Of a stretch of 64,000 bases of DNA, positions 1 to 11,900 are shown piece after piece; the stretch's first letter is position 1, and each line of letters starts with the position of its first letter. The stretch comes from Burhinus oedicnemus (lineage: Eukaryota > Chordata > Aves > Charadriiformes > Burhinidae), in assembly GCA_008921705.1 (NCBI GenBank), contig VFFE01006834.1:1-64000 (forward strand). The letters are read 5' to 3'. Below the pieces are notes generated by a model. That model was not told the origin of the DNA and ran no database searches. It saw only the letters and a program-made list of their open reading frames with translations. Both the position numbers and the translations under genes were made by a program.

Positions 1-2560
1 GGAATTGGGAGGGTTTTTTTTTTTTTTCCTTTGTGTATTTAGGACAGTGGAGAGTGACTGAAATTGTTAAAAGGCTGATAGTCTTGTGAGGGTCTGCCTT
101 TCATGAAGGGAAGGAAAACATTGTGCAGGACAAAGGCGGTGTCTAAGCCTCTAGCTGAGAAGAGAACAAAGCCTCCGGTTCTGTTACTGCATGGCTGCGC
201 CAGGCACCATCCCTTAATAAAGTGATATAATGCCTAAAATGGACAAAACCACAGCGGAGTCCCAACAGTTCCTCCCGAAGGCAGCGTCTCTGCGGCTGCA
301 TTGTCCGCATGGAGCAGGTTATCGGGTGCTGACAGGCTGGGCCTTCTGCAGCGCGATGCTGCGGTAATAACCCGTGTGCAAGGTTGCAGTCATTCACAGT
401 AACGATAATGGGATATATTATTCGGGCTTTTTAGCTTCTCGTAACAATGAAACCTTCCTTCTACCCTTCTCATTCCTTTGATGCTGGCCCATGTGTCCAA
501 TCCGCTTAAATAAACCAGGAAAGTAACCATTAATGTCAAAGTTCCATAATTAAATGCTGACTGACTCACTGCTCACGCTTGCAACATTGTACCGTAATTT
601 TTAAAGAATATCCAAGTTGACATTAGACTTTTTAAACAGATTAATTAGTCACATTTCATTTTAAGTGGCGCTGACTTAATAGGTACTGCTAATGTACAGT
701 ATGTATTTACTTAAAGCCATTATAACATAATATTTACAGGATACTTAACATGTATTAATTACTGTATAATGAACCTCGTGACTACAATATTGCCATTTTT
801 GCATGGCTGTAAAAGTTTTAGCATCCTGTGAGGGGGGAGGGAAATTAAAATAAATTACATGCACGTTGAATGCTTATTTTTCATAGGAAATGTGCAAATT
901 ATAAGAAAATGTAAAACAGGGGGCCCAGTAAATCACAAACAGCTAACAAATGCTCTGAGACATGCTATAATGTTTTTATGAGCGTGTTTTACAACCCATT
1001 CATTACGCTGTCTGTCCTTCTGAAAGCTGGTTATTAGACTGACTGCGCAAAGTAACATGTGAATATCTGTGCAACTAGCCATGAAATCACAACTAAGTTG
1101 ATCGCTTTTATTTTCCCCTTTTTGTCCTGGAAGATGTCCTGTAACATTTGCCCTAATACTGTAGTTCCACGACGCGTGGCCGTGCAATTTGTGTTGCGAG
1201 AGAGGTTGCGCTGAGGAGCAGCATGGAGCTGGTACAGAGGTATGTGTTCCTGGAAACAATATATGCCCGGCTCAGCCTCTTCTTCCTGGGGTCAAATAAT
1301 TTTGGATGCTGCAAACGGAAATGAACCACGGCCTCAAGTGTTGCTCGGATCTCTTCGGCCCCTGTGCCTCTGTTTCAGAGCGGTCTGGCCCGTGGGTAGA
1401 TGCCACCAACTGGTGCGATGAAGGGTTTTCTGTGCGTCCCTTCTGCAGGGGGGTCGGGACTCTGCAAGGCTGCAGGCTGCGAGGTGGCTCAGCGCGTCTT
1501 CCCCCCTCAGGAGTGTCCGCGTGGGATTTGCCTGCTGGAAACGAGGATAATATCATTGCTTGAGGCAAGAGGTCAGAGAAGTTTGTCAGCTGAGAGAGAG
1601 AAATTTGCTCCACGCTGCATGTCAGCCGTCTGGGGGACGGCTGCAGGTTGGGCTGTCTGTCAGGGAGAGGTTAAAGGTGTACTTAAACTTGGATGCTGGA
1701 GGAAGTAGATGCTCAAGGACCTCTCTGCCTGCTCCTTTTTCATTATGTGTCTGATGTGCAAAATAATGGAAGCAGATAACCCGAGAGACCCCGCTGTCGA
1801 CCCCGCAGACTCTTGTAAAGTGAGCACACAACGTGCCATAATAGGCACAAAGGGAGAAGCACAGGCGTTTGACAGCCAGGCAACGCTGGCATTCTGTAAT
1901 TTCCCTTCCACTGCGACATTACACACAGCTTCATATTCAAATGGCTGCCTGTCTATGATTGTCCAATTATTCACTGCATTCTTTCTTTGATGGCACAGAT
2001 GTTCTCAATTTCTTGGAGTAGAGGGGTTTTTTTTCATCTAAAAAGTCGTTCCGCCTCAGAAATGCAAAATTCTCCACAGTTCACCAGGTTCTCTGATGGG
2101 TTTGCATAATTGGTCTTCAATTTGCCTATTGTTTTGTAATAGAAAGCCTATGTTTAATTTCATTTTTGTAAACCTGTAGAAAGAGCAGAACATTCTGCCA
2201 TTTAAGTCATTCTCCTCATTAGGATCCGAGCGGGTTGTGAACATTTAGACTTGATTATAAGGCACAGATTGTGCTGAAAGGAGCACAGGCTTTCCTCTTC
2301 CATTGTTTTAAACACATTATGAGGCTGATGCAGCAAGATGTTAAACACGCTCGGCTCTCTTTGTACCTTGCTAAGAGGTGCTTATCTCCTGGCAAGGCCA
2401 GGCTGGGGGTTTCTGGGTGTGCTGGCACGCCAGGGAGGGCAGCCCAGGTCTGGTGCAAGCAGGAATTATTCAGATCACGGGCACTGGTGACCATATAATT
2501 TCCTGGGAAAGGACATTTTGATCACTTCTGAGTGACAGCTGTGAGTTGCTCTTTCAAGAA
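1..2560. other. non-genic stretch with AT-rich block
   Basis: No supported gene. A T14 tract sits at 14-27. From about 540 to 910 the sequence is AT-rich, with TTAATTAG at 641-648 and a second TTAATTAC near 754-761. It is free of recognisable repeats and resembles vertebrate enhancer-like sequence. From 1270 to 1980 the base composition is more even, and the open frames there are short, overlap on both strands and have no recognisable domain. I infer intergenic or intronic DNA. Confidence 0.6.
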
Positions 2561-2650
2561 GGGGGTATCACGCTTTCCCAGGGCCTCGGTTTCCTTTTGT
2601 GTAATGGATATAATTATAAACATACCTGTGTGGTTAAACTGTTAATCAGC
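2561..2650 (+). mobile_element. MIR-type SINE fragment
   Basis: The stretch keeps the MIR 3'-half phrase order: a GCCTCGGTTTCC segment, then a 'TGTAATGGATATAATTATAAACATACC' type segment (positions 2600-2627) that matches the MIR TGTAAAATGGGGATAATAATA region, then GGTTAAA. It is heavily diverged, as expected for a repeat family older than the bird-mammal split. The 5' half is not recognisable. It was called by eye, so the boundaries are approximate. Confidence 0.5.
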
Positions 2651-5345
2651 ATTCACGAAATAGCGGGCTTCTCATTTATGTATCATTCTTAGATGCTCAT
2701 CTGTATGTCGTTCTTGCATGGTAAGGCAAGGTGAAGATGCCTGCGTGATACAAATATCAAAAGTACTTCGGAACAAAGGCAGGCGTTTCTAAAACTTCAT
2801 AGGAACAACAAGAAGAAAACCTCAGCAAAACCTTACGCCAGCTGACGAGGAGCTCTGGGAGTGAAACAATAAATCAAATCCTGGGAAATAAAAAAAAAAA
2901 TTGTAAAAGATTAGAGGCTTGCCAGGATAATTCAAAAGAGATAAAGGGATGACCCAGGGAATCGCAGCCTCACAGCAATCCTGGGTAAAAGGATTAGGTT
3001 AGGGCCCCAGCAACAAAGAAGGGGCCAGCACTGATGGTGTGCCGGTTACCCCGGGACAGGCCAGGTATGTTGTTGCCCTTCCCTGTCACAGAGAAATGCC
3101 CTAAGTTTTGTTTTCCCCAAGGCATTTGATGCAGAGCAATCAAAGGTTATTGCAAATGCTACTGATGTCTCTGGTGTGGATAGAAATGCAGTAGCGGCGT
3201 GGAAAGGACCTGCCACCTACCACCGATACCGGTATGGCCATGCTGCATGCTGCGCAACCAGGATGCCTTAATACTCTTAAGAGGCTCATGGCAGCGTCCC
3301 AAAACAGCTTTAGAGAGGCTCAGCTTCCTGAGGTTACAGAAGAAAATGTCAAGTGTGGCTCTGTCCTTGCACAGCAAAGGGGAGAGCCTGGCAAAGGCTG
3401 AGAAAAACCTATCACAATTTAATGCTGGCAGAAAAATAACCAGCCTCATCCTGTAATGGCTGGATGGGAGCGTGCTGGGGTGCTGGCAGTGGGAACAAGT
3501 CCATCCCAATCTGGGAATGGATCAGGCTGTACTGATGGGCAGCGTGTGGGTCCTGGAGGGAGATGTGCCATTCCTGCTGCTGTCAGTACATATTCTGGAT
3601 CCAGGAGAGACTGTCTCCTACACCCCTTGATGTGTTAGGTAAAAATGAAATTACAGTGTAGTTTACATGAAGGGAAGCTGCTTTCTAGCAAAGCATACCT
3701 GGAAGAAACTAGAGGAGGACCTTAGAGTGACATGTAATGCCAACACTTTGGAGGTCTCTGCATTTGTCTCCAGCCTTGTTCCCTGTATCAGATAAACTGA
3801 TGCCTCAGAATCAACCCTTGTACTATCTGTCTTAGAAGGCAGCCAGGAAATAGATTTACCAAGTTATATGCATGTTCTCTGAGAAGATAACAAATACCTT
3901 ACTCAACAATACATCAAATGAGTGTGTTCTGAGATGGGAAGGCATAGATGCTACCAAAACCTCTACATCAAAGCCCAGCAGATTTCCCTCTCAGCGCTGG
4001 GGTTTCCAGTCAAAGTCCCAAGGAACTGACAATTCCTTTGTGTTAGATCTCAGGTACACTGCCCAGAGACAGGGCAGAAAAGCAGGCAAGCTGTCTTGTG
4101 GGTCAAAAGGATGAGCTCACTGACAGCACATGGCTTCTTTTACGCTATTATCAATATCAAAGGCCCTTATTTCTTTTGTGTTAGCTTTAAAATGAAGGGA
4201 GACGCTGCTGCTTTGTTTCACTTCCTTCTACCTTAAAATAAGAAATTTCTCTTCCAGACCCATCTCCTCTTTGAAGAAGAAATTGGATATTTTCCAGTCT
4301 CTGGCCCAATGGATAGTTTTGTATGTCATCTCATAGAAATTCCAACTTTGCCTTTTTACAACACTGGATTGGGATGCATTTTTCCCTGGCATTACCCTCT
4401 TCCAAGCTTGGAAGAGTGGGGAAGGAGAGGACCAGGGTCTCAGGCCTTATTTCAGAAGCTGGAATCTGCAGTTTGGGCCTATTTTCAAATCGCACTGTCA
4501 TGTACTGTCTCTTCCTCCACGAATGCCTGTCTTTGCTGTCCATATAGCAGCTTGTGAGCGTTGGAGCTCTGCATTTACCGTCACCCCCCTGTGTAAGAGA
4601 GCTGTTACCAGCTGTTTCTGAAGTAGGGTGCTGCAGCACAGCCTTGGCTTCGTTGGCAAAACTTTGATGGCTGTTTTCTGTTACCCAGACTGAGAAAAAT
4701 CAGGCATTTATTCTCCGTAAGGGCTGTGTTAGGTGGGAGGTTTGCTCTGAGCAGTGGGAGGTGCTGGTTCAGGGTCCTGATAGGGCCCAACTCTGAACCT
4801 CTGGACTGAGCCAGTATCCTCAGAAGGCAAAGGTGGGCCACTGGCCATGAATCCATGGAGAAGTCGGTGTTTGCCCTGGAAGGTAGGCACCCAGAAAGCA
4901 CAATCCCTACAAAGCAGGTCTGATGTTTTAACTATTACAACTGCTTGTTTCTCCTCACTAAAACCTTGTCATCAAATGATTGGAAATGCAGAGTGTGAGC
5001 TTCAGGTATCCGATGGGAAGGGGAAGCCCCAGCCCTGTCACCCTGCAGTTTTGCAAGGGCAAGAGTGGCAGAGCCAGGCTTCTCCCCTGTAATTTCCCCT
5101 TCCCTTGGCTATGGCACTGCTCCACCTGCCCTCTCCCACCGCAGGACCCTGCCCTTCTGCGTGTGGCATATCCAGCCCCCAACAACATCATCTGTGGAGG
5201 GTGAAGGCCTGGCTCTGCAGAGGGTTCTGCTGCCGGGGCTGGGGCCAGGGAGTGGAGGAGCAGAGCTGAGGGGAGTCTCTTACCCCACATGGTCAGACTT
5301 GACCTGTCTGCTAATAGCTGGAAGATGTTACCATCCCCTGCCATG
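2651..5345. other. non-genic stretch, no recognised feature
   Basis: An A11 tract at 2890-2900 is the only notable simple sequence. Short ORFs on both strands (for example around 3159-3509 and 4958-5344) overlap each other, carry no recognisable domains and lack convincing splice context. The interval 4980-5330 is more GC-rich but not CpG-rich. I see nothing else. Confidence 0.6.
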
Positions 5346-5645
5346 TCATGGAATCATAGAATCACCTAGGTTGGAAGACACCTTTAAGATCGAGTCCAAC
5401 CGTAAACCTAACACTGCCGAAACCACCACTAAACCGTGTCCCTCAGCACCACATCTACCCGTCTTTTAAACACCTCCAGGGATGATGATTCCACCACTTC
5501 CCTGGGCAGCCTGTTCCAATGCTTGATGACCCTTTCGGTGAAGAAATTTTCCCTAATATCTATCCTAAACCTACCCCTGGCACAACTTGAGGCCATTTAC
5601 TCTTGTTCTATCTATCACTTGTTACTTTGGGAGAAGAGTCATGGA
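5346..5645 (-). mobile_element. CR1 LINE, 5'-truncated 3' end
   Basis: Read on the minus strand, this is the 3' end of a CR1 retrotransposon. The plus strand opens with the complement of the CR1 octamer tail (ATCATAGAATCA at about 5351-5362), then the GGTTGGAAGACACCTTTAAGAT segment at about 5370. It continues through the conserved CCTGGGCAGCCTGTTCCAATG block (about 5502-5522) and the GGCACAACTTGAGGCC block (about 5579-5594). Similarity fades after GGGAGAAGAG (about 5637). The copy holds only the last part of ORF2 plus the 3' UTR, with many substitutions, and cannot encode a product. CR1 inserts without obvious target duplications, and none is seen. Confidence 0.93.
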
Positions 5646-8141
5646 GAGGTCTTGCTCAATCGACAGTAGCTTGTTACCCAAATATGACAGCTTAAGGTTT
5701 CCTTTCCAACTGCCAAGCCAATATCAAAGCAGGTTGGAGCCCGGTTTACAGTTACAGTCATTTCCACTGAGCGTTCATGTCCCTAAGGGTAGAAAGATGA
5801 CAGCAATTTTCCATCTGATGACAATCCTCAGCACCAGTCTCAAAAATGCCAACTGTAATTAAAATTTGTGTATATTTTCAAGGGTAATATTCCTTATTCT
5901 CTTGTTGACAATTGCTGCTTCAAGCTCCTAGGCTTAACTAAATAGGAGCAGTTTGTCTTTAAATGGCAAGTTTCTTCTTTCCCTAGTCACTGATTTGTGG
6001 CTACATTTAGGAATGGCACAATTTTAATTGCACAATCCTTTTTTTTTTTTTTCCCTCAATGTTTTTCTAGGCCCCTTTAATAACCAGCATTTACTAAAAA
6101 TTCTGAGAGCTCAGGGAAAAAAAATAAAAATCCATTCACTCTATTATTCTTCTAGCAGACACAGTCCAAAAGCCCTTTTTTGTGACAGTGTCAATAATTG
6201 TTTAATCCATATAAAACAAGCTGCTTTAAACACTCGCTCCGTTGAGAAAACACCAGTCTCTGTTCTCTAGTCATTAAAGACAACACAAACCTCCCGGGTG
6301 CGTGGCCGCAGCTCAGCGACTGTTCGGTGACACCATGCAAACAGGACATAGCCCTGCCTGCCGTGCCGGATACGGTCGGCTTGCACTGTTGGTGCCTGAA
6401 ACGGACACTGACGTTTGATTGTAGCCAATAGTCCAGCGGAAAAAGCTAAGATGAACATGTTGTATTGAATCTTCTGGAGTGTTTATTTTGGGTGGCTGGG
6501 GAGAAATGACTGCTGTAAGTACAGTGGGCATATTTGCAGCATATTGGCAGATCCCGCTGCTCCTTTTAAGGTGATGGATCTTTAAGCGACGGATGGGCTT
6601 GTGCCAGCTGTCTGGCTTTGGATCGGGTATCACATCCACAGAGTGTTGGAGGTAAACGTGCATGAAGCATCAAAGACAATTTTACTCGTGAGGTGGGTAA
6701 CCCAACCTGGACGCAGCCAGCTAAGTGGAAAGTAGGAGGGTTTTAGAGGCATCCTGGGCAAAAGCCACTTCTTGTGGCAGAGTCATTCAGGAATATACAC
6801 TATAATTAAGTCTGACTTGACTGCTACTTCTACAGCTTGTGCAGAGCGGCACATGAGCACTTGTTGAGTGTGCATGTCACCACTGGGAAGCTGGGGCTTT
6901 GCCTAGCTTGTGTTCTCCCTTCCAGAGCTATCTGGATTTTAGGGGAATTCTTCACAGAAAAGCTTCTTTACAAAATCATTGGAGTCTTCCATAATAATTA
7001 GTATTGATCTGATTTAGTTAATAATCAGATTAAATGAGTCCATAGGAAAAACTCTGACCTTGACTGAGCTTTGGCACTGCTCGGTGTGTGTGCTCTCCTC
7101 ATGGAGCTCACCAGACCCAGACTGTGGTCCATGTATAGCGTCACGCTCCATGCCACATTTGAGAAGACTTGGATCAGCACTGTGTTGAGGCCTGTTTTCT
7201 ACCATTAAATTTGCATCTATTATAATTCATTAGAGCATTTTATGTTAAAGGACATCAAATTAGTTTACAAACCACTGGGTGGTCTGTTTTCCAAACGGAG
7301 ATGTTCCTCAAACATCTTAAGGAGGAACAGACTTGTTTAATGAGGCAAGGAAACCCTCTACAACAGTTCAGGGGAACTGGAGTAAGAGCAATTTGAGGGC
7401 AAATCCGGTGAGCTGGGGTTTGGAGACCCACATACTAGACTTGCAGGACGCCATGGAGAGTGTCCCTATAGTGCAGGTGTCTCCACAGATCAAATCTTCA
7501 ACTTGCTACTTCTGTCTTCCCTGCCAGCCAGATGAACCAGGCCCAGTCCACACTAAAATTTGCTCCTTATTTTGGTATGTTCCTAATGCATGCCGGTGCA
7601 CAGCAGTGTGATGGGTAAGCTCAGTTGGGAGCTTGGTTTTGCTTCAGCAGTCACCTACTCAGCAAGGGAATCTTGGTCCCTCTGCTTTGATTAACTGAGC
7701 CATCTCTAGCAAATACCAGGTGTAGGGAGACTTGGCCCGTCTGGTTTAAGAGGTTTTTTTACAAGCCCTAAGCCTTGTTCACCAGCCTGGTGTGGTTTGG
7801 GTTGGAAAGAGTGGTGAAATAGATGTATGTCCGTGTGGCTGCCAGCCGAAAAAAGAAACAGAACAGCTGGGTTTTCTTTGGCTTTCTTGAAGCCAAGCTT
7901 GGGCAGATCGGGGCCTGTGAAGGGATAAAGCAGCACATGCTGGGGCAGTGGGATTACAAATCCTCTTGCTTGCACCATAAAGCCTGGGCAGTTGTGACTT
8001 GGGTGGCACATGGCCAGGTCCACTGTTCCCCTCACTGGCCGTCTGCTGAAATCCTTTAGAGGCACAAAGCGACCTTTGCATCAGCTCTGCTGAGGGACAG
8101 CACGTGTTTTGTACAGATTTTGTGTGGGTGAGATGCTGACC
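5646..8141. other. non-genic stretch, no recognised feature
   Basis: A T14 tract lies at 6039-6052. AT-rich segments at 5850-6250 and 6780-7330 alternate with mixed composition. No exon, RNA gene or further transposon could be supported. ORFs of about 60-120 codons occur on both strands and look random, including two overlapping minus-strand frames at 7706-8081. Confidence 0.55.
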
Positions 8142-8824
8142 ACGGAATCATGGAATCACGGAATTTTCAGAGTTGGAAGGCACCTCTAGAGATCATCTAG
8201 TCCAACTCCCCTGCTGACGCAGGAATGCCTGGAGCACATTACTCAGGACTGCATCCAGGCGGGTCTTGAAAATCTCCCAAGAAGGGGACTCCACAACCTC
8301 CCTGGGCAGCCTGTTCCAGTGTTCTGTCACCCTCACTGTAAAGAAGTTGTTCCTTATGTTTGAATGGAACTTCCGATGTTCCAACTTGTGCCCGTTGCCC
8401 CTCGTCCTGTCACTGGGAACCACTGAAAAGAGTCTGGCTCCATCCTCCTTCAACCCACCCTTTAGATACTTCTAAGCAAGAAGAAGGTCTCCCCTCAGCC
8501 TTCTCTTCTCCAGGCTAAAGAGTCCCAGCTCCCTCAGCCTTTCCTCATAGGGGAGTTACTCCAATCCCCCAGTCACCTTTGTTGCCCTATGCTGGACTCT
8601 CTCCAGTAGTTCCCTGTCCCGCTTGAGCTGGGGAGCCCAGAACTGGACACAGTATTCCAGCTGTGGCCTCACCAGTGCCAAGTAGAGGGGGAGAATGACC
8701 TCCCTCGACCTACTGGCCACCCTCTTCCCTTTGCAGCCCAGGATTCCATTGGCCTTCCTGGCGACAAGGGCACATCGCTGACTCACATTGCGTTCTCACA
8801 TTGCTGGCTCACATTGCGTTCTCT
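8142..8824 (-). mobile_element. CR1 LINE, longest copy in the window
   Basis: On the minus strand the element encodes the carboxy end of CR1 ORF2 in two broken pieces. The piece at 8786-8556 includes the segment [20 protein letters not shown] and the block [15 protein letters not shown]. The piece at 8453-8193 includes [20 protein letters not shown] and [13 protein letters not shown]. The two lie in different frames and are separated by at least one frameshift or stop between 8454 and 8556. The catalytic reverse-transcriptase palm and the endonuclease are absent, so the copy is 5'-truncated. The 3' end at about 8142-8170 keeps the GGAATCATGGAATCACGGAA octamer-like tail. The element is dead. 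Its 5' end carries a 26-bp duplication and abuts a MIR relic. Confidence 0.96.
8775..8824. repeat. 26-bp tandem duplication at CR1 5' end
   Basis: Two adjacent copies of a 26-bp unit start at 8775 and 8801. Both contain CTCACATTGCGTTCTC, and over the first 23 bases they differ at two positions (C/T and A/G). The unit includes CR1 sequence (the GCTGACTCAC/GCTGGCTCAC block), so the duplication involves the truncated 5' end of the element. The few differences suggest it is old but younger than the neighbouring MIR. Confidence 0.85.
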
Positions 8825-8828
8825 TTCT

Positions 8829-8920
8829 GGTTCCTGTGTAGTCTTGGCTGAATCACTTCGCCCCCCTGAGCCTGTTTTCCATTTATAGTCAGGATTAGCA
8901 GTACTTCCCTTTCCCATTCT
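8829..8920 (+). mobile_element. MIR-type SINE fragment
   Basis: The MIR phrases appear in order: TTCCTGTGTAGTCTTGGCTGAATCACTT (8831-8858, matching the CTGTGTGACCTTGGGCAAGTCACTT region), CCCTGAGCCTGTTTTCC, then a degraded ATTTATAG...GGATTAGCAGTACTTCCC segment matching TGGGGATAATAGTACCT. The 5' half is missing. The CR1 ends directly upstream, so the LINE may have inserted into or next to the SINE. No matching 5' half was found on the far side of the CR1. Confidence 0.62.
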
Positions 8921-8964
8921 GACTGTAGGCTTAAAATAAGAAATTAGTCTTATTTTGCGTATAA

Positions 8965-8987
8965 ACTGCATGCATTTTGCATGCAGT
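8965..8987. repeat. perfect 10-bp inverted repeat, 3-nt loop
   Basis: ACTGCATGCA at 8965-8974 and TGCATGCAGT at 8978-8987 are exact reverse complements separated by TTT. The spacer junction creates TTTTGCAT, one base from a POU octamer complement. It could be a small hairpin or a symmetrical protein-binding site, and its function is unknown. Confidence 0.85.
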
Positions 8988-11900
8988 CCCTGGTACCTTC
9001 AGGACTTGTCTTACATGAGGCATCTGATGCGTCAGATTACAAATGATAAATACCCATAACGACAAGGACGTATTTCCTTGAAGTCTGTGCGCATACTGAT
9101 GTGGGCAACAGGGCTGCTCAACACTTTCCAAAAGTCTGTTACAATGGTTTCCAGTGGCTTCCAAATTTTTTCTTCTCTGTCTCACTGCACAGTATGCACG
9201 GTGTGGGGCATGAAGCATGAAAAATACGCAGCCTAAACTGAATAACCTTATTTCTGCTGATTTCATGTGATCAGGAGATGCCACACTTCCAATTCAGGAG
9301 TAAATGAGAGAGTCTGTTTTTCTTTGTAAGTGTATTGTGAGCTTTATTGTTTAATATTAAAGCTGCGTTGTGAAAAGTGGCCCATAAATGGCTAATAAAA
9401 GCAGCGTTTACGGCTTGTAAAGTGCATCAGGACTTTACCCTGGTTTGCCTAGGGAGATTTATATTTGTCTTCACTGTCTGGGGTTTAAGAACTGCCTGTA
9501 GTTTTTCTTTTTGGACCCATTAAAAATGCTGGCGTGGACAAACATCTTTCCTGATTAACTGTTGGATCATGCCCAAGTGTTGCCAGGAGGAGGAAGAAGA
9601 GCTCTGCAGCCCTGCTCCTTCCTCCGCACCGGGGTAAGGACGCAGCGCGGTGGAGGGAAGCCCGGCACAGGGCTCGCAGCTGATTGCAGACTGTTCTGCA
9701 ACAGTGCTGTCCCCACACAGCCGCCCAGCACGGGTCACTCGGTGATGATCTGCTTACCACCTCGGAAGCCCTGAGAGTGAAATGAACTGCTTGTCGTACT
9801 CCTGCGAGCGTGGGCAGCCGGAATACCAGCTTTGTCCATGGATCTTCCCATTGCCTTCACCTCCTTCAGTTCTGTCTTTAGTGACTTCACTGAGGTTACT
9901 CAGATTTTTTGCCTTTTCTCTTCTTGTTTTCTTCCTCTTTGAAGGAGCCGAGGGGAAAAAGACTGAGCCTGCAGTCTGTTTTTTATCTGGTGATATTAGA
10001 GCTGCAGTTACCTGTTTCAATCACCTTCTGTAATTGTGGACAATTCTAACTAGAAAACTAGATAAAAACATGGGTCATTTCTATCGACCAATGGTACCTG
10101 TGAAATATTACTCTTGATTTCCTTCTAACTTCAGAGAAAAGGGTTAAGTATGTAGGTAGCTTAGATCTTAGACCTAGCAGTTCAAACTTCTGAGGGCAAA
10201 CCTAGCTCAAGTTTGGAGTTTAAGGATTTGGGAAACAGATCTGGTCAGGATTTCTTGTAAGAGGTCCTCTGAATATAGGAAATGCAAATGATGTTTTTTG
10301 CAGTAAAAAGTGACTGGCTGACAAGCTATTCTCAAGATTTGTGAAGATAAACAGCTTTTCTATCTGCCAAAAAAATCCCGCATGAAGATAGTCAATGGTT
10401 GGAAGCAGAAACAAAACGCATCCAAGTCCCTGAGACTGCTTGCCTATTAGACAGTGGATTCCCTGTCGAAGATAATGATGACTGTCCCTGCTCCCAAACA
10501 TGCATCCACACGCACACGCTTGAATTCAGCCTTGGGGGGAAAGTTCATAGCTGAGGATCTTTGGTTTGTTTTCACACAGGACCTTACAGGCTCTTGTAAC
10601 CATCAAAACCCTTCAATGTAACATTCTCCAGCACTTGTGCACCCTGACTTGGGGCTTTGATGAAGTTTTGACTGCTCTGGACATTTGCAGCTTTTAATTT
10701 CTCTGTTCTCGGTCTCTGATGTAGGATGCTCATTGCAGGTGAAGCGATGGGGAAGGCTTTGCCCTTGCAAGTACTTTTGTAGCGGGAGATTTTTTGAATA
10801 TATCGGTGGGGCATGATGTTGTAACCCCAGGTTGCTACCAAGCCCGTTGTATTTAGCAGCATGTAAAGCTGTCATGTAGTGATACACTTGGAACTAATGC
10901 ATGCTCTTCACTTCCAAAATCTGCCTTAAGGTTCCTGTTTCTTTCTTTGCCTCTCTGAGACGTACGTAAAGCTGTGCAGGTCCAAGCACACAGGCTAAGT
11001 ACATAGGCTGCTAGCTCATAAGAGGTGACCCCGTCCACTGACTTTGCCCTTATAGCAGTTCATTATATTGTCCAGCATTTTTGAGCCAGAGTAAGTGAGA
11101 TTTATAGGTTGCCTGGGGATAATCATTTCAAGAAGAAAGATCAATGATATGCAAGTCAGTGGAAAGAGCAGCAAGTTCCAATAGCTGCCTTGTTAGAAGG
11201 CATCAAACATCTTCATAAACTATTTAAAGGTAGAAATTATCATTAACCTTTGCTGTAGCCAATTACATTCAGGCGGTCAATGCCATTTAACACCAGTCAG
11301 GGTGACACTCAGTTAGGGTGTGCAGGAACGTGGGTATGTTAATGCTTTGAAGTAATTTTCACACTGGGTCTGTCTTGGAGGAGACATTGGACAAGCAAGC
11401 TGAACAAAACAACAGCTCCTTGCTCACCTCAAATGGGCTCTCGGGCCTTGCTTAGAGTTGAATTGCAGTTGTATCGCTTTACATCCAGCTCAAAAGAACA
11501 GCCACGGATTCTTTTTTCTACCTCCTTTAGTTAATTATTACTATTTTTAATGCGGTGTGAAAGCATTCCGTTTTTCCTACAGGAGAAATGATGACCCAGA
11601 TTCTTCCTCGCAGAGGAGGGAGAAGGGCAGCTTGCTCAGGCCCGGCTTGTTTCTTTGAAACCACCTTGAGGAGCTGACGTCCCCGTCCCTCTTTGAGACA
11701 CTCGCAGCTCTACGACAATACATCCCTCTGCTGCTTTTGCTTTAAACGGCTGTAGCGCTTGCTGCTGCCTTTTGAGTAGGATCTGTTGTTGACAATCTCA
11801 ATCCCGCCTCTTCTCCTCCCGGCCTCTCTGTTGCTGAATCAATGACATTTTTCCTAAGCTGCCTACATTTGGTGTTTTACTGCCGACTGCATGTGGCCCT

